The notes: generated from the letters alone by a model not told the origin. Positions 1-9,576 are shown, counted from the stretch's first letter. The stretch is DNA of 62,136 nt from Clostridiales bacterium UBA4039 (GCA_002382805.1 DGAD01000001.1:1-62136); one strand, 5' to 3'. Made by a program: numbers and translations.

Positions 1-175
1 CCCAACATTTATTATAGAACCGGTTTTTTATAGGTCAAAAGTCCTAAAAAAACAGGAAAAGAATAAGCAAATTAGACAAAAACATCTTAAAGAGGGTTTA
101 ATAAGTGAAGTCTGGTTGAATGCTGGATTAAGTCAAGGTATAATAGAGCTAATATTATTAAATTGGGGTGGTGCA
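1..175. other. Leader upstream of the chemoreceptor gene, no gene assigned
   Basis: The window opens in mid-sequence. One frame ends at a TAG at 31-33 after ten codons and could be the tail of an upstream gene. The frame that continues into the chemoreceptor is also open from base 2, so an N-terminal extension cannot be formally excluded. A GTG at 105 starts only a four-codon reading frame. I see no convincing promoter or terminator here. Confidence 0.4.
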
Positions 176-2464
176 ATGAGAGAGGACCAAAGTCAGCAGA
201 AACAGGACAAGAATCGTCTAGACATTACAGAGGATATGGAGAATAAAACTATGCGAAAAGGTAAAGAAAAAAGAAACAAATTCAAAAGGGCAAGTAAAAA
301 AAATCTTAGTTTTCCTAAAGTAATAAATCGATTTAAATCTAAGAAAAAATCCGTAGATCAAACAACATCAAAGAGCATTAACACAAAGCGAAAGCATAAT
401 GAGGTGATTTCATTAAAGCTGAAGTTAATCTTATCCCATGTGCTCATTGCTGTGTTGCCGATGATTCTTATTGCTGTACTTTTATATAATACAGGAAAGG
501 GGTCCATACTTGAAGAAGTTGAAAAAGCCAACCTTGCCGTTGCCAATCAGGTAACAAACATTATTGACTTTAAAACAAATGCAATTGATTCCAACTCAAT
601 GGTATTGATTGCTAGCCAAGAAGTTTTAGCAACGGTTAGCAAAAATATTGAGAATTATGAGAACCTATATTATATGCTTAAAGAACGTGAAGACAATATT
701 TATACACTGGTGACGTCCTTACAGTCTTCAGAAAAAAGTATAAAATCCATTGCATTCATTAAAGAAGATGAAGTTATAGAACAAACCAAACAAACCTATT
801 ATACAGCAGAGAATTTTACAAAAGATTATTTTGCAAGTCCTGAATATCAAGCTGTAGATAAAGCAAAGTCTAGACCGGTTTGGTTTTATGGATTATTTGG
901 AACAGAAGATTTGTTCTTTATGCGACAAGTACGTAATATCTACTCAGCGGCTTCCGTATCTGTATTGACATTTGCTATTGATCCTTCTTATATTGAGAGT
1001 TTATTTGACCCAGCACAATTAGGCGAAGGGGCGAAGATGAGCTTGATTGACAGTGAAGGGCGTGTTGTACTGTCAACGGACGAAGAGCGCAACGTTTCAG
1101 ATAAAGCGAATATAAGTGATGAACTATTAGTAGATTTGGCAAAGCAAGTGGAGAATGACCCTGCTGCAAAATCCTATAGTGGATCTTTTATCACAGAAAA
1201 TAATGTTGATCATGAGACGATGGTTGTTTATGAAACCACCAATGCAGGATGGACGTATGTAGCGGAGATTCCAACTGCGGCTATTTTTACGGGAGTTAAT
1301 ATGATGCGTGATGCAGCCGTACTTATTGTTGGGCTTAGTATGATTGGCGCTATTATCATTGGAATATTATTAGCATTTAACATTGTAAAACCAATTTACT
1401 ATATTCGAAATAAGATGCAAGAAGTTGAAAAAGGCAATTTATTTGTACGAAGTGACTTTAAAGGTAGATTTGAGTTCGGTCAATTATCTCACAGTTTTAA
1501 CAGCATGACAGAGAATATGGCCCAACTGATTAATGAGACAAAACGCATTACAAAAGCAGTTGAATCAGACTCTGACGAATTAAAGAAAATTTCAGAACAA
1601 TCAGCCCTTGCATCTAAAGAAGTTATTCTTGCGGTTGAGTCTTTATCAGAAGGAGCAACGGAACAAGCCAATGACGCAGATAACACAGCGGGGGTTATCA
1701 AAGAGTTAGTAAACCAAATGAATAAAACAGAAGAAACATTTAATCAAGTGGTTGGAGTGACAAACCGAACGAAAAAAGCCAGTGCAGAAGCGACAGTTAC
1801 GATTGAGGAATTAAATGAAACGACAAGTGAGACCATACAATTATCCAATAATATCAAGACGGATATGGACGATTTGTCGAAGCGATTCAAAGACATTTTA
1901 GGTATTATTGATATGATTAATGCGATTAGCTCACAAACCAACTTACTGGCATTAAACGCAGCTATAGAAGCAGCAAGAGCGGGAGATGCAGGAAAAGGTT
2001 TTGCAGTGGTTGCCGATGAAGTTCGAAAATTGGCAAGTCAATCCAGTGATGCGGCGAAAGATATTAGTGATATCGTAACAAATATCTATAACGCAACGAA
2101 AAAGACAGGTACAATGATTGAAGAAGGTAGCGAGATTTATAGTCGACAAGAAATTGCGGTTAAAAATACGGAAAAAACATTTAAAGAAATTGCACAGGAT
2201 ATGGATAGTATCATTCAAGAAGTCGATAAAGTGTATATTTTGTTAAGTGAGTTAGACGGTATTCAAGTGGAAGCAACAGACTCCATTACAAGTATTGCTG
2301 CAATTGCTCAAGAATCAGCGTCAGCGATTGAGGAAGTATTGGCAACAGGAGAAGAACAAACGGCGGCTGCAGATCATATGAGTGAAATGGCTAATAAATT
2401 AGCGGAAATCATCGTTGTGATGAATAAAAATGTAGAACGCTTTAAACTCGAAGAGAATGAATAA
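176..2464 (+). CDS. Methyl-accepting chemotaxis protein, membrane-bound
   Basis: Transmembrane chemoreceptor that should signal to CheA/CheW. From the ATG at 176 (GGGGTGG ribosome site at 164-170; an in-frame TTG at 116 is less likely) it has 762 residues. An unusually long, Lys/Arg-rich cytoplasmic N-terminus (about 82 residues) precedes TM1 (about 83-104). An extracellular sensor region of about 275 residues, probably Cache-like, follows, then TM2 (about 380-402), a HAMP segment and a long signalling coiled coil. The conserved hairpin tip (SSQTNLLALNAAIEAARAG, about 585-603) is unmistakable. There is no C-terminal CheR-tethering pentapeptide. It is monocistronic with its own terminator. The ligand cannot be read from the sequence; a cheW lies far away at 46.2 kb. 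Confidence 0.93.
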   Translation: MREDQSQQKQDKNRLDITEDMENKTMRKGKEKRNKFKRASKKNLSFPKVINRFKSKKKSVDQTTSKSINTKRKHNEVISLKLKLILSHVLIAVLPMILIAVLLYNTGKGSILEEVEKANLAVANQVTNIIDFKTNAIDSNSMVLIASQEVLATVSKNIENYENLYYMLKEREDNIYTLVTSLQSSEKSIKSIAFIKEDEVIEQTKQTYYTAENFTKDYFASPEYQAVDKAKSRPVWFYGLFGTEDLFFMRQVRNIYSAASVSVLTFAIDPSYIESLFDPAQLGEGAKMSLIDSEGRVVLSTDEERNVSDKANISDELLVDLAKQVENDPAAKSYSGSFITENNVDHETMVVYETTNAGWTYVAEIPTAAIFTGVNMMRDAAVLIVGLSMIGAIIIGILLAFNIVKPIYYIRNKMQEVEKGNLFVRSDFKGRFEFGQLSHSFNSMTENMAQLINETKRITKAVESDSDELKKISEQSALASKEVILAVESLSEGATEQANDADNTAGVIKELVNQMNKTEETFNQVVGVTNRTKKASAEATVTIEELNETTSETIQLSNNIKTDMDDLSKRFKDILGIIDMINAISSQTNLLALNAAIEAARAGDAGKGFAVVADEVRKLASQSSDAAKDISDIVTNIYNATKKTGTMIEEGSEIYSRQEIAVKNTEKTFKEIAQDMDSIIQEVDKVYILLSELDGIQVEATDSITSIAAIAQESASAIEEVLATGEEQTAAADHMSEMANKLAEIIVVMNKNVERFKLEENE

Positions 2465-2480
2465 AAAGTAATTGTGTGAT

Positions 2481-2523
2481 AAAGAGTGTATGTCGATATA
2501 AAGACATACACTCTTTATGTTTT
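2481..2523 (+). terminator. Rho-independent terminator of the chemoreceptor gene
   Basis: A perfect 14-bp stem (2481-2494 with 2503-2516) has an 8-nt loop and is followed by a T-rich stretch. It starts 16 bases after the chemoreceptor stop codon. Confidence 0.9.
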
Positions 2524-2524
2524 T

Positions 2525-2570
2525 GCCAACAATATCTCGAGGAGATAACGAGGCATAGCCTCTTTGTTTT
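2525..2570 (+). repeat. 46-bp direct repeat, copy 1, with two small hairpins
   Basis: This unit matches 2646-2691 with a single mismatch (G at 2539, A at 2660). It holds two mini-hairpins: TATCTC/GAGATA around a 3-nt loop, then GAGGC-ATA-GCCTC followed by TTTGTTTT, which resembles a weak terminator. The one mismatch falls in the loop of the first hairpin, so both stems are intact in both copies. Confidence 0.85.
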
Positions 2571-2577
2571 GGGCTCC

Positions 2578-2643
2578 ATTCGTCTTCTTGATATGAGTTA
2601 TCCGCATAAAAACATAGCGGATAACGTCAAAGAAAGACGAAAT
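2578..2643. repeat. Long imperfect hairpin between the two direct repeats
   Basis: The inner stem is a perfect 9-bp inverted repeat, GTTATCCGC (2597-2605) with GCGGATAAC (2617-2625), around an 11-nt loop. Outer arms (2578-2591 with 2627-2643) extend it with small bulges: TCGTCTT pairs with AAGACGA and CTTGA with TCAAAG. No reading frame through it looks like protein. Confidence 0.75.
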
Positions 2644-2645
2644 AC

Positions 2646-2691
2646 GCCAACAATATCTCAAGGAGATAACGAGGCATAGCCTCTTTGTTTT
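2646..2691 (+). repeat. 46-bp direct repeat, copy 2, in the dnaE leader
   Basis: Second copy of the unit at 2525-2570. It ends 44 bases before the dnaE start. Its terminator-like second hairpin and T-run lie just upstream of a possible extended -10 (TGTGG then TAAAAT at 2700-2705), so it could also influence dnaE transcription. Confidence 0.85.
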
Positions 2692-2735
2692 ATTTGTGGT
2701 AAAATGGTGTTTGTGAGATGGAAGGAGGAACAAGA

Positions 2736-5700
2736 GTGGACAAATTATTTACACATCTTCACTTACATACGGAGTACAGTATGTTGGATGGCTCCAGTAA
2801 AATTACGGAGCTAGTGTCTCGAGTTAAAGAATTGGGAATGGATAGTGTTGCCATAACAGACCATGGTGTTATGTATGGTGCCATTGATTTTTATAAAGCG
2901 TGTAAAAAAGAAGGCATTCACCCCGTTATTGGTTGTGAAGTCTATGTTGCGCCTCGAGGGCGAAAGTATAAAGAAAACAAATTCGATGCCAATAATTATC
3001 ACTTAGTTCTTCTAGCTGAAAATCAAAAGGGATATGAGAATCTCATCAAACTCGTCTCTTTTGGATTTACGGAAGGATTTTATTATAAGCCAAGAATAGA
3101 TTTTGAACTTATGGAGAAATATAGTGAAGGAATTATTGCCCTTAGTGCTTGTCTTGGAGGGCATATCTCCCAATTGATTATCTCCAATCAACTTGAAGAA
3201 GCCAAAGAAACCGCATTAAAATATAAGACGATTTTTGGAGCGAAGAACTATTATCTTGAATTGCAGCAACATGGCTATGAAGAAGAAAAACGTGTTAATG
3301 CAACATTAGTTGAGATGAGTCATGAATTAGATATTCCTTTGGTTGTGACGAATGATAGCCATTATACCTATGAAGATGATGTTAAATCACATGATGTCTT
3401 ATTGTGTATTCAAACCAATAAGAAAGTGACGGACCAAGATCGAATGCGTTATTTGGGTGGTCAGTTTTATGTGAAAAGCCCAGAGGAGATGTACCAATTA
3501 TTTGAAGGCTATGAAGAGGCCCTAAATAATAGTTATCAAATCGCACATCGTTGTCAAGTGGAGTTTGAATTTGGTGTGACCAAACTGCCTCAGTATGACG
3601 TACCGGATGGCTATACTCCTAAGGAGTATTTACGTAAGATATGTAATGAAGGCTTAGTCGAGCGCTATAAGCAAGAGGCAACAAAACATCAGGAACGTTT
3701 AGATTATGAACTGAGTGTTATTGAAAATATGGGGTATATCGATTATTTTTTGATTGTATGGGATTTTATTCGTTATGCAAGACAAAACCATATAATTGTC
3801 GGACCGGGACGAGGATCGGCGGCAGGAAGTATTGTTGCCTATGCCTTAAGAATCACAGATATTGATCCGATAAAGTATAGCCTTATTTTTGAGCGTTTTT
3901 TGAACCCTGAACGCGTGAGCATGCCGGATATAGATATTGATTTTTGCTATGAACGGCGTGGAGAAGTTATTGATTATGTTATTCAAAAGTACGGAGCAGA
4001 AAAAGTTGCTCAGATTATTACGTTTGGAACGATGGCCGCAAAAGCCGTTATACGCGATGTAGGACGGGCGTATGACTTGCCTTATTCTGAGGTGGATAAG
4101 ATTGCTAAGATGGTCCCTCAAGAGCTTAATATGACCATTACAAAAGCATTATCGATGAATAAAGACCTAAAAGCGTTGTATGATGAAGATCGACAAGTAA
4201 AAACTTTGATTGATACGTCTAAACGTCTAGAGGGACTTGTGCGTCATAGCTCGATTCACGCAGCGGGAGTTGTTATTTGTGATCGACCGGTATATGAATA
4301 TGTTCCGTTAAATGCCAGTGACGATGCTGTAACGACGCAGTTTCCTATGGGGACGCTGGAAGAGTTAGGTTTGTTAAAGATGGACTTTTTGGGACTTCGA
4401 ACGCTTACCGTAATCCAAAATGCTATGGATCAGATTAATTTTCAGCGAAGCCAAGATGAACGGATAATCATTGATGATTTTACCTATGATGATTCACAAG
4501 TATTTGACTTAATTGCATCAGGAAAAACAGAAGGGATATTTCAACTTGAAAGTGAAGGGATGAAAAACTTCATGAAAGAGTTGAAGCCGCAAAACATTGA
4601 AGATATTATTGCGGGTATTTCCTTATATAGACCAGGACCTATGAGCTCAATCCCGGACTATGTGCTTGGACGCCATCATCCGGAACAAGTACATTATATT
4701 ACCAAAGAATTAGAGCCAATACTAAAGCCGACTTATGGATGCATTGTGTATCAAGAACAAGTTATGCAAATTGTACGTGATTTGGCGGGATATACTCTTG
4801 GTCGAAGTGATTTGGTTCGACGGGCGATGTCAAAAAAGAAGTTGGATGTTATGAATACCGAACGTCAAAACTTCATCTATGGTAATGAACAAGAAGGGAT
4901 TGAAGGATGCATTCGACGAGGAATTTCAGAAGAGGCAGCAAAAAAAATCTTTGAAGATATGGAAGATTTTGCAAAATATGCATTCAACAAATCCCATGCA
5001 GCAGCGTACGCAATTATTGCCTATCAAACGGCGTGGTTAAAGCGATATTATCCAGTTGAGTTTATGGCGGCTTTGATTACCTCGGTACTTGGTCATCCGA
5101 CCAAGACATCGGAATATATCATGCATCTTAGAGATTTAGATATTGAATTACTTCCTCCAGACATTAATGAAGGTTTTGCCGATTTTTCAGTTAAAGACAA
5201 CCAAATTCGCTTCGGACTGGCGGCAATTAAGAACGTCGGAAAAGGGATTGTGCAAAATATTGTCAAAGAACGAAAAGAAAATGGATCGTTTGCTTCGCTT
5301 ACAGACTATTGCATGCGTATGGAAAGTCGAGACCTAAATAAACGGATTATAGAAAGCCTAATAAAAGCAGGGGCTTTTGATTCGCTAGGAGGAACACGTA
5401 AACAGTATCTTCAAGGATACAAACCTATCTTAGATTCCGTGCTTCATGGACGCAAGAATCGATTTGAAGGTCAACTTGATTTGTTTGGAATGTCTCAGGA
5501 AGACGAAAGTTTGGATGAGATCTTGCCGGATGTAGGTGAATTTGATGAAGAACAATTGCTATCATACGAAAAAGATGTCTTAGGTATTTATGTCAGTGGC
5601 CATCCACTTCAAAAATTTGATGCGTATTTAAAAAATGTTGCAACCCATCAAAGTCTTGACTTTCAATCTCAAGACCAAGAAGAGATTGAAAGTGACTTTT

Positions 5701-6254
5701 CAATACCACAGACAGAAGGCATCATTAAGTTAAATGAACAACGGATATATGATGGACAGCGCACGATAATGGGTGGACTGATACGCAGTATTACAAAAAA
5801 AACAACCAGAAATAATGCAATGATGGCTTTTGTCGAAATTGAAGATTTGTACGGAAGTGTAGAAGTCATTGTCTTTCCTAAAGTTTTTGAGCAGTGCAAG
5901 GAGCTTTTGGTAGAAGACCAACCGATTATTGTCCGTGGACGGGTAACGATACAAGAAGATCAGATTGCCAAAATTATTGCGGATCGTATCCAGCTACTCG
6001 ATAATGATGGGATAGATGACTCAGCTATTGTATGGGTCAAAATCAAAAATAATGATGAATACAATCTATTGATTCAGCCGTTGCTTAATATTTTCAATCA
6101 ATGTCAGGCAGGAACGAATATCGTTGCTTTTTACCTTGAGGAAACGGGAAAAAAACAAAAATACAAACAACGCCTACGCATATCTCAACAAGATGTTGAA
6201 TCTATGAGGAAAGTTGTTGGAGAGCAGCGAGTTAAAGTTGTGAAAAAAAGTTGA
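2736..6254 (+). CDS. dnaE: DNA polymerase III alpha subunit, DnaE type
   Basis: Replicative C-family DNA polymerase. I chose the GTG at 2736 because AAGGAGG (2722-2728) lies 7 bases upstream; an in-frame ATG at 2718 has no ribosome site. The product has 1172 residues. It starts at once with the PHP domain (HLHLHTEYSMLDG, then TDHG, GCEVYV, NDSHY), whose metal-binding residues look intact, so it may retain exonuclease activity. The palm follows with GPGRGSAAGS (about 355) and the catalytic PDIDIDF (about 395-401), then the finger, helix-hairpin-helix and C-terminal OB-fold regions. Order and length match DnaE rather than PolC, which carries an inserted exonuclease. pfkA follows after 70 bases. 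Confidence 0.96.
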   Translation: MDKLFTHLHLHTEYSMLDGSSKITELVSRVKELGMDSVAITDHGVMYGAIDFYKACKKEGIHPVIGCEVYVAPRGRKYKENKFDANNYHLVLLAENQKGYENLIKLVSFGFTEGFYYKPRIDFELMEKYSEGIIALSACLGGHISQLIISNQLEEAKETALKYKTIFGAKNYYLELQQHGYEEEKRVNATLVEMSHELDIPLVVTNDSHYTYEDDVKSHDVLLCIQTNKKVTDQDRMRYLGGQFYVKSPEEMYQLFEGYEEALNNSYQIAHRCQVEFEFGVTKLPQYDVPDGYTPKEYLRKICNEGLVERYKQEATKHQERLDYELSVIENMGYIDYFLIVWDFIRYARQNHIIVGPGRGSAAGSIVAYALRITDIDPIKYSLIFERFLNPERVSMPDIDIDFCYERRGEVIDYVIQKYGAEKVAQIITFGTMAAKAVIRDVGRAYDLPYSEVDKIAKMVPQELNMTITKALSMNKDLKALYDEDRQVKTLIDTSKRLEGLVRHSSIHAAGVVICDRPVYEYVPLNASDDAVTTQFPMGTLEELGLLKMDFLGLRTLTVIQNAMDQINFQRSQDERIIIDDFTYDDSQVFDLIASGKTEGIFQLESEGMKNFMKELKPQNIEDIIAGISLYRPGPMSSIPDYVLGRHHPEQVHYITKELEPILKPTYGCIVYQEQVMQIVRDLAGYTLGRSDLVRRAMSKKKLDVMNTERQNFIYGNEQEGIEGCIRRGISEEAAKKIFEDMEDFAKYAFNKSHAAAYAIIAYQTAWLKRYYPVEFMAALITSVLGHPTKTSEYIMHLRDLDIELLPPDINEGFADFSVKDNQIRFGLAAIKNVGKGIVQNIVKERKENGSFASLTDYCMRMESRDLNKRIIESLIKAGAFDSLGGTRKQYLQGYKPILDSVLHGRKNRFEGQLDLFGMSQEDESLDEILPDVGEFDEEQLLSYEKDVLGIYVSGHPLQKFDAYLKNVATHQSLDFQSQDQEEIESDFSIPQTEGIIKLNEQRIYDGQRTIMGGLIRSITKKTTRNNAMMAFVEIEDLYGSVEVIVFPKVFEQCKELLVEDQPIIVRGRVTIQEDQIAKIIADRIQLLDNDGIDDSAIVWVKIKNNDEYNLLIQPLLNIFNQCQAGTNIVAFYLEETGKKQKYKQRLRISQQDVESMRKVVGEQRVKVVKKS

Positions 6255-6324
6255 AATTTCAATGGATATATAATACAATTATCTATAAATTCACATAAGA
6301 TGAAATGACTATGGAGGTTATGAA

Positions 6325-7302
6325 ATGGCTAAAGAAATTAAAACGATTGGTGTACTGACAAGTGGTGGAGATGCGCCAGGAATGAATGCAGTTACGCGAG
6401 CTGTTGTTCGAACAGCGTTAGCAAAAGGCATGCGTGTCATGGGAATTCGTAAAGGATTTGCCGGATTAATTACAGGCGATATTTTTGAGATGGATGCGCG
6501 AAGTGTTTCTGATACCATTCAACGTGGAGGTACAATCTTACATACAGCACGGTGCCCAGAGTTTGTCAATAAAGAGGTTCAAGAACGTGGTGCAGAGATG
6601 TGCCGTGTGTTTGGTATTGACGGAATTGTTGTTATTGGCGGTGACGGGTCTTTTCAAGGTGCTGAAAAATTAGCAAACCTTGGCATCAACACTATTGGAA
6701 TTCCAGGAACTATTGATTTAGACATTGCATGTACTGACTATACGATTGGATTTGATACGGCTGTCAATACAGCCATGGAAGCGATTGATAAAATTCGTGA
6801 CACATCGACATCCCATGAACGTTGTTCTATTGTAGAAGTTATGGGACGTAATGCAGGATATATTGCCCTTTGGTGTGGAATTGTCAATGGTGCTGAAGAT
6901 ATTTTCCTTCCAGAAAAAGAAAACATATCAGAAAATGATCTTATTCGCCGCATCCTTGAAAATCGTCAAAAAGGTAAAAAACATAATCTTATTATTGTGG
7001 CTGAAGGTGTTGGCGGTTCGGCAGAATTGGCAAAACGTATCGAAAAAGTAACAGGAATATCAACGCGTGCAACAATTCTTGGACATTTGCAACGTGGTGG
7101 TAGCCCAACAGCAGTTGATAGAATGCATGGATCAATGATGGGAGCTGTAGCTGTAGAATTATTGGCAGAAGGCAAGTCAAATCGCGTTGTGGCTTATAAA
7201 GATGGAAAATACATTGATTTAGATATTAATGAAGCATTAAAAATGGAAAAAAATATTGATGATTATCATGTTGAAGTGAGTAAATTATTAGAAACACGAT
7301 AA
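6325..7302 (+). CDS. pfkA: ATP-dependent 6-phosphofructokinase
   Basis: Phosphorylates fructose 6-phosphate to the 1,6-bisphosphate in glycolysis. The 325 residues match the usual bacterial length of about 320. SGGDAPGMNA near the start and GGDGS (about 104-108) form the nucleotide site; a Gly after GGD and PGT rather than PKT mark the ATP-using type. The catalytic loop reads TIDLD where E. coli has TIDND: both Asp are kept but Asn is Leu. HLQRGGSPTA is present near 250. The ribosome site GGAGG lies at 6313-6317. dnaE-pfkA order is common in Clostridia. The next gene starts 21 bases downstream, so co-transcription is likely. Confidence 0.95.
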   Translation: MAKEIKTIGVLTSGGDAPGMNAVTRAVVRTALAKGMRVMGIRKGFAGLITGDIFEMDARSVSDTIQRGGTILHTARCPEFVNKEVQERGAEMCRVFGIDGIVVIGGDGSFQGAEKLANLGINTIGIPGTIDLDIACTDYTIGFDTAVNTAMEAIDKIRDTSTSHERCSIVEVMGRNAGYIALWCGIVNGAEDIFLPEKENISENDLIRRILENRQKGKKHNLIIVAEGVGGSAELAKRIEKVTGISTRATILGHLQRGGSPTAVDRMHGSMMGAVAVELLAEGKSNRVVAYKDGKYIDLDINEALKMEKNIDDYHVEVSKLLETR

Positions 7303-7323
7303 CATTAAGTTAGGGGTATTCTT

Positions 7324-8178
7324 ATGAACTGTCCGAAGTGTGGCGTAGCTATCAAAGAGTCATCGAAGGTTTGTTTTAACTGTGGGGAAGATTTGGAAAA
7401 ATATTCCATCGATCAATTGATTCAAACCATGTTAAATGAAGATGAAGATAAACTACAACCTAAGGCGAAAGCCTCAAAGAAAAAGGAAGCGAAAAAAAAC
7501 AATTCAGAGCAAGATAAACATCCATATAGTATGGGAATGCTTATTACAAAAGGGATTAACATTCTAATTATTGTAGTATTAATTGGGTCCTTGTTTTTGC
7601 CATGGTTTGTTTTCGAAGGCGAAGGTTTTGCTAAAGGGTATATTTCGCAAGGACGCGAAAGTGCAGAAACTCTAGATACATCCATAGAGTTTTCTGCATT
7701 TGAACTTAGACAATACGCAAAGAATTACGGTGACTACTATAATGTTTTCAATAAAGGAACTGAAGAAGAAAAACACGTATGGTCTAGCCAACTTCAACTC
7801 TATTACCTGCATGGAATTCTGGGCATTATACTTTTAGGTGGGCTATCAATTATTTTCATTGCATTGGATAGAAAAATGAAAACAGGAGAATGGGTTCGAG
7901 GATTTTCAGTGATTAGCGCATTGATTATTGGACTCATTTATTCCACGTTCAAAATTCCTTTTTTTAGCATGTTTACAACCCGCGCGCAGAATATTTTGCG
8001 CAGTGAAGATATGTTAAGTGCCGTTAAGATGAATCTTGATGGGATACAGGTAAACGATCAATTCTATGCATATATGATGACAGAGCAGATAGGTTTTTAC
8101 ATAGCAGCTGTCGTGTGCGGGCTTTGGTTCGTTTTTTCTACCATAATGATTGAAATGCGAGAAGGCAAAGAGGAATAG
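7324..8178 (+). CDS. Zinc-ribbon membrane protein of unknown function
   Basis: I do not recognise this 284-residue protein as a named family. It begins with a zinc ribbon whose four cysteines are C3, C6, C17 and C20. A Lys/Glu-rich linker to about residue 75 follows, then four predicted membrane helices: one near 78-98, a soluble or extracytoplasmic loop of about 60 residues, then three helices in the C-terminal half. It ends 1 base before the ktrB start, so it is surely translated with the potassium transporter genes. Firmicutes carry many zinc-ribbon membrane proteins with no known role. A link to K+ uptake or membrane state is only an inference from position. Confidence 0.75.
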   Translation: MNCPKCGVAIKESSKVCFNCGEDLEKYSIDQLIQTMLNEDEDKLQPKAKASKKKEAKKNNSEQDKHPYSMGMLITKGINILIIVVLIGSLFLPWFVFEGEGFAKGYISQGRESAETLDTSIEFSAFELRQYAKNYGDYYNVFNKGTEEEKHVWSSQLQLYYLHGILGIILLGGLSIIFIALDRKMKTGEWVRGFSVISALIIGLIYSTFKIPFFSMFTTRAQNILRSEDMLSAVKMNLDGIQVNDQFYAYMMTEQIGFYIAAVVCGLWFVFSTIMIEMREGKEE

Positions 8179-8179
8179 T

Positions 8180-9559
8180 ATGAAAGAATTATTAAAAAAA
8201 TTACAGATTAAACCTGCCCAAATTTTGGCATTAGGTTTTTTTGGATTGATTATATTTGGAGCATTGTTATTAAATTTACCTATTGCATCCAACGATGGAC
8301 AAAGCATAGGGCTGGTTAACGCTTTTTTTACATCAACATCAGCGGTATGTGTTACAGGATTGGTTGTAGCAAACTCTATGGAACAATGGACATTATTTGG
8401 AAAGATTGTCATCATTATTCTGATTCAAATTGGAGGATTGGGTGTGATGACATTGGCTACAACGTTCTTTTTGCTATTAGGGAAAAAAATAGGGTTAAAA
8501 GAACGTTTGGTCATTCAAGAAGCGCTTAACCAAAATAAGATTTCCGGAGTTGTACGCTTAACACGGAATATTATTTTTGGAACGTTGGTTATTGAAGGAA
8601 TCGGAGCCCTTATACTTATGTTTCGGTTTTTACCGGACTATACATTTATTGAGTCTTTGGGATTAGGCATCTTTCATAGCATCAGCGCATTTTGTAATGC
8701 CGGATTTGATGTATTAAGTTTTAACAGCTTATCGCCATATGTTCATGATTGGACGGTTAACCTAACGATTAGTGGGTTGATCATTCTTGGTGGATTAGGC
8801 TTTACAGTTTGGCATGATTTGATTGATACCACTCGTGAAACGATTCGTAAGAAGCGCCACCATGGATATTGGTTTCACAGTCTAGCTTTACATACCAAAT
8901 TGGTTTTGGTGCTGACAACGACGCTTTTATCGGTTGGATTTATTTTGTTTTTCTTACTTGAGATGAATAATCCAGGGACCATGCAAGATTTTTCATGGCC
9001 ACAAAAAGTACTGGCGTCCTTTTTTCAGTCGGTAACGACGCGAACAGCAGGATTTAATACAATTGCTCTTGATCAAATGACAGATGGATCAAAATTTATC
9101 ACCATTATTCTTATGTTTATTGGAGGATCACCAGCAGGGACTGCAGGAGGAATTAAAACGGTCACACTTGGTGTAGTGTTTTTTTCTGTTATGTCAACAA
9201 TACGTTCAAGAGAAGAGACGGAAGTTTTTCATCGACGAATTCCAGATGACATTATTAAACGAAGCTTAGCAATTATTATGATGAGTTTAGGTGTTATTAT
9301 TAGCGTAACCATTATTTTAACAATAACAGAAAACCAAACATTTTTGGACGCTGCATTTGAAGCGGTCTCGGCATTTGCAACGGTTGGTTTGTCACTAGGG
9401 ATTACAGGAGAACTTTCAGTTATCGGGAAAATCGTTATTGCAATTACCATGTTTATCGGCCGACTTGGACCGATGACATTTGCAGTAGCTATGGCTATTC
9501 GTTATGATCGTAAGAAAATATCTGTTCGAAAGCCATCAGAACGTGTTATGGTAGGATAA
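8180..9559 (+). CDS. ktrB: Potassium uptake channel subunit KtrB/TrkH
   Basis: Membrane pore of the KtrAB/Trk K+ uptake system. I start at ATG 8180, preceded by AGAGGAA; an in-frame ATG at 8150 lies inside the upstream gene. The product has 459 residues, the short KtrB length. The four selectivity-filter repeats of the superfamily are visible in order: SAVCVTGL, SAFCNAGFD, TTRTAGFNT and SAFATVGLS, each with the key Gly and each after a hydrophobic segment. A glycine-rich GGSPAGTAGG follows the third pore, as expected for the gating loop. ktrA is next after 17 bases, so both subunits are co-expressed. Confidence 0.95.
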   Translation: MKELLKKLQIKPAQILALGFFGLIIFGALLLNLPIASNDGQSIGLVNAFFTSTSAVCVTGLVVANSMEQWTLFGKIVIIILIQIGGLGVMTLATTFFLLLGKKIGLKERLVIQEALNQNKISGVVRLTRNIIFGTLVIEGIGALILMFRFLPDYTFIESLGLGIFHSISAFCNAGFDVLSFNSLSPYVHDWTVNLTISGLIILGGLGFTVWHDLIDTTRETIRKKRHHGYWFHSLALHTKLVLVLTTTLLSVGFILFFLLEMNNPGTMQDFSWPQKVLASFFQSVTTRTAGFNTIALDQMTDGSKFITIILMFIGGSPAGTAGGIKTVTLGVVFFSVMSTIRSREETEVFHRRIPDDIIKRSLAIIMMSLGVIISVTIILTITENQTFLDAAFEAVSAFATVGLSLGITGELSVIGKIVIAITMFIGRLGPMTFAVAMAIRYDRKKISVRKPSERVMVG

Positions 9560-9576
9560 GAAAGAGAGAATGAGTT

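Noticed and set aside
1..175. N-terminal extension of the chemoreceptor from the open frame at base 2
   Set aside because: The ATG at 176 has a good ribosome site and the upstream frame lacks any strong start; left as an uncertainty.
2525..2691. CRISPR array
   Set aside because: Only two repeat units with one structured 75-base interval and no cas gene.
2476..2733. Small reading frames on both strands across the repeat region before dnaE
   Set aside because: They read the two copies of a DNA repeat and a terminator in different frames and have no ribosome site or protein-like composition.
8014..8415. 133-codon minus-strand frame across the zinc-ribbon and ktrB genes
   Set aside because: Antisense of two clear coding regions with no ribosome site.
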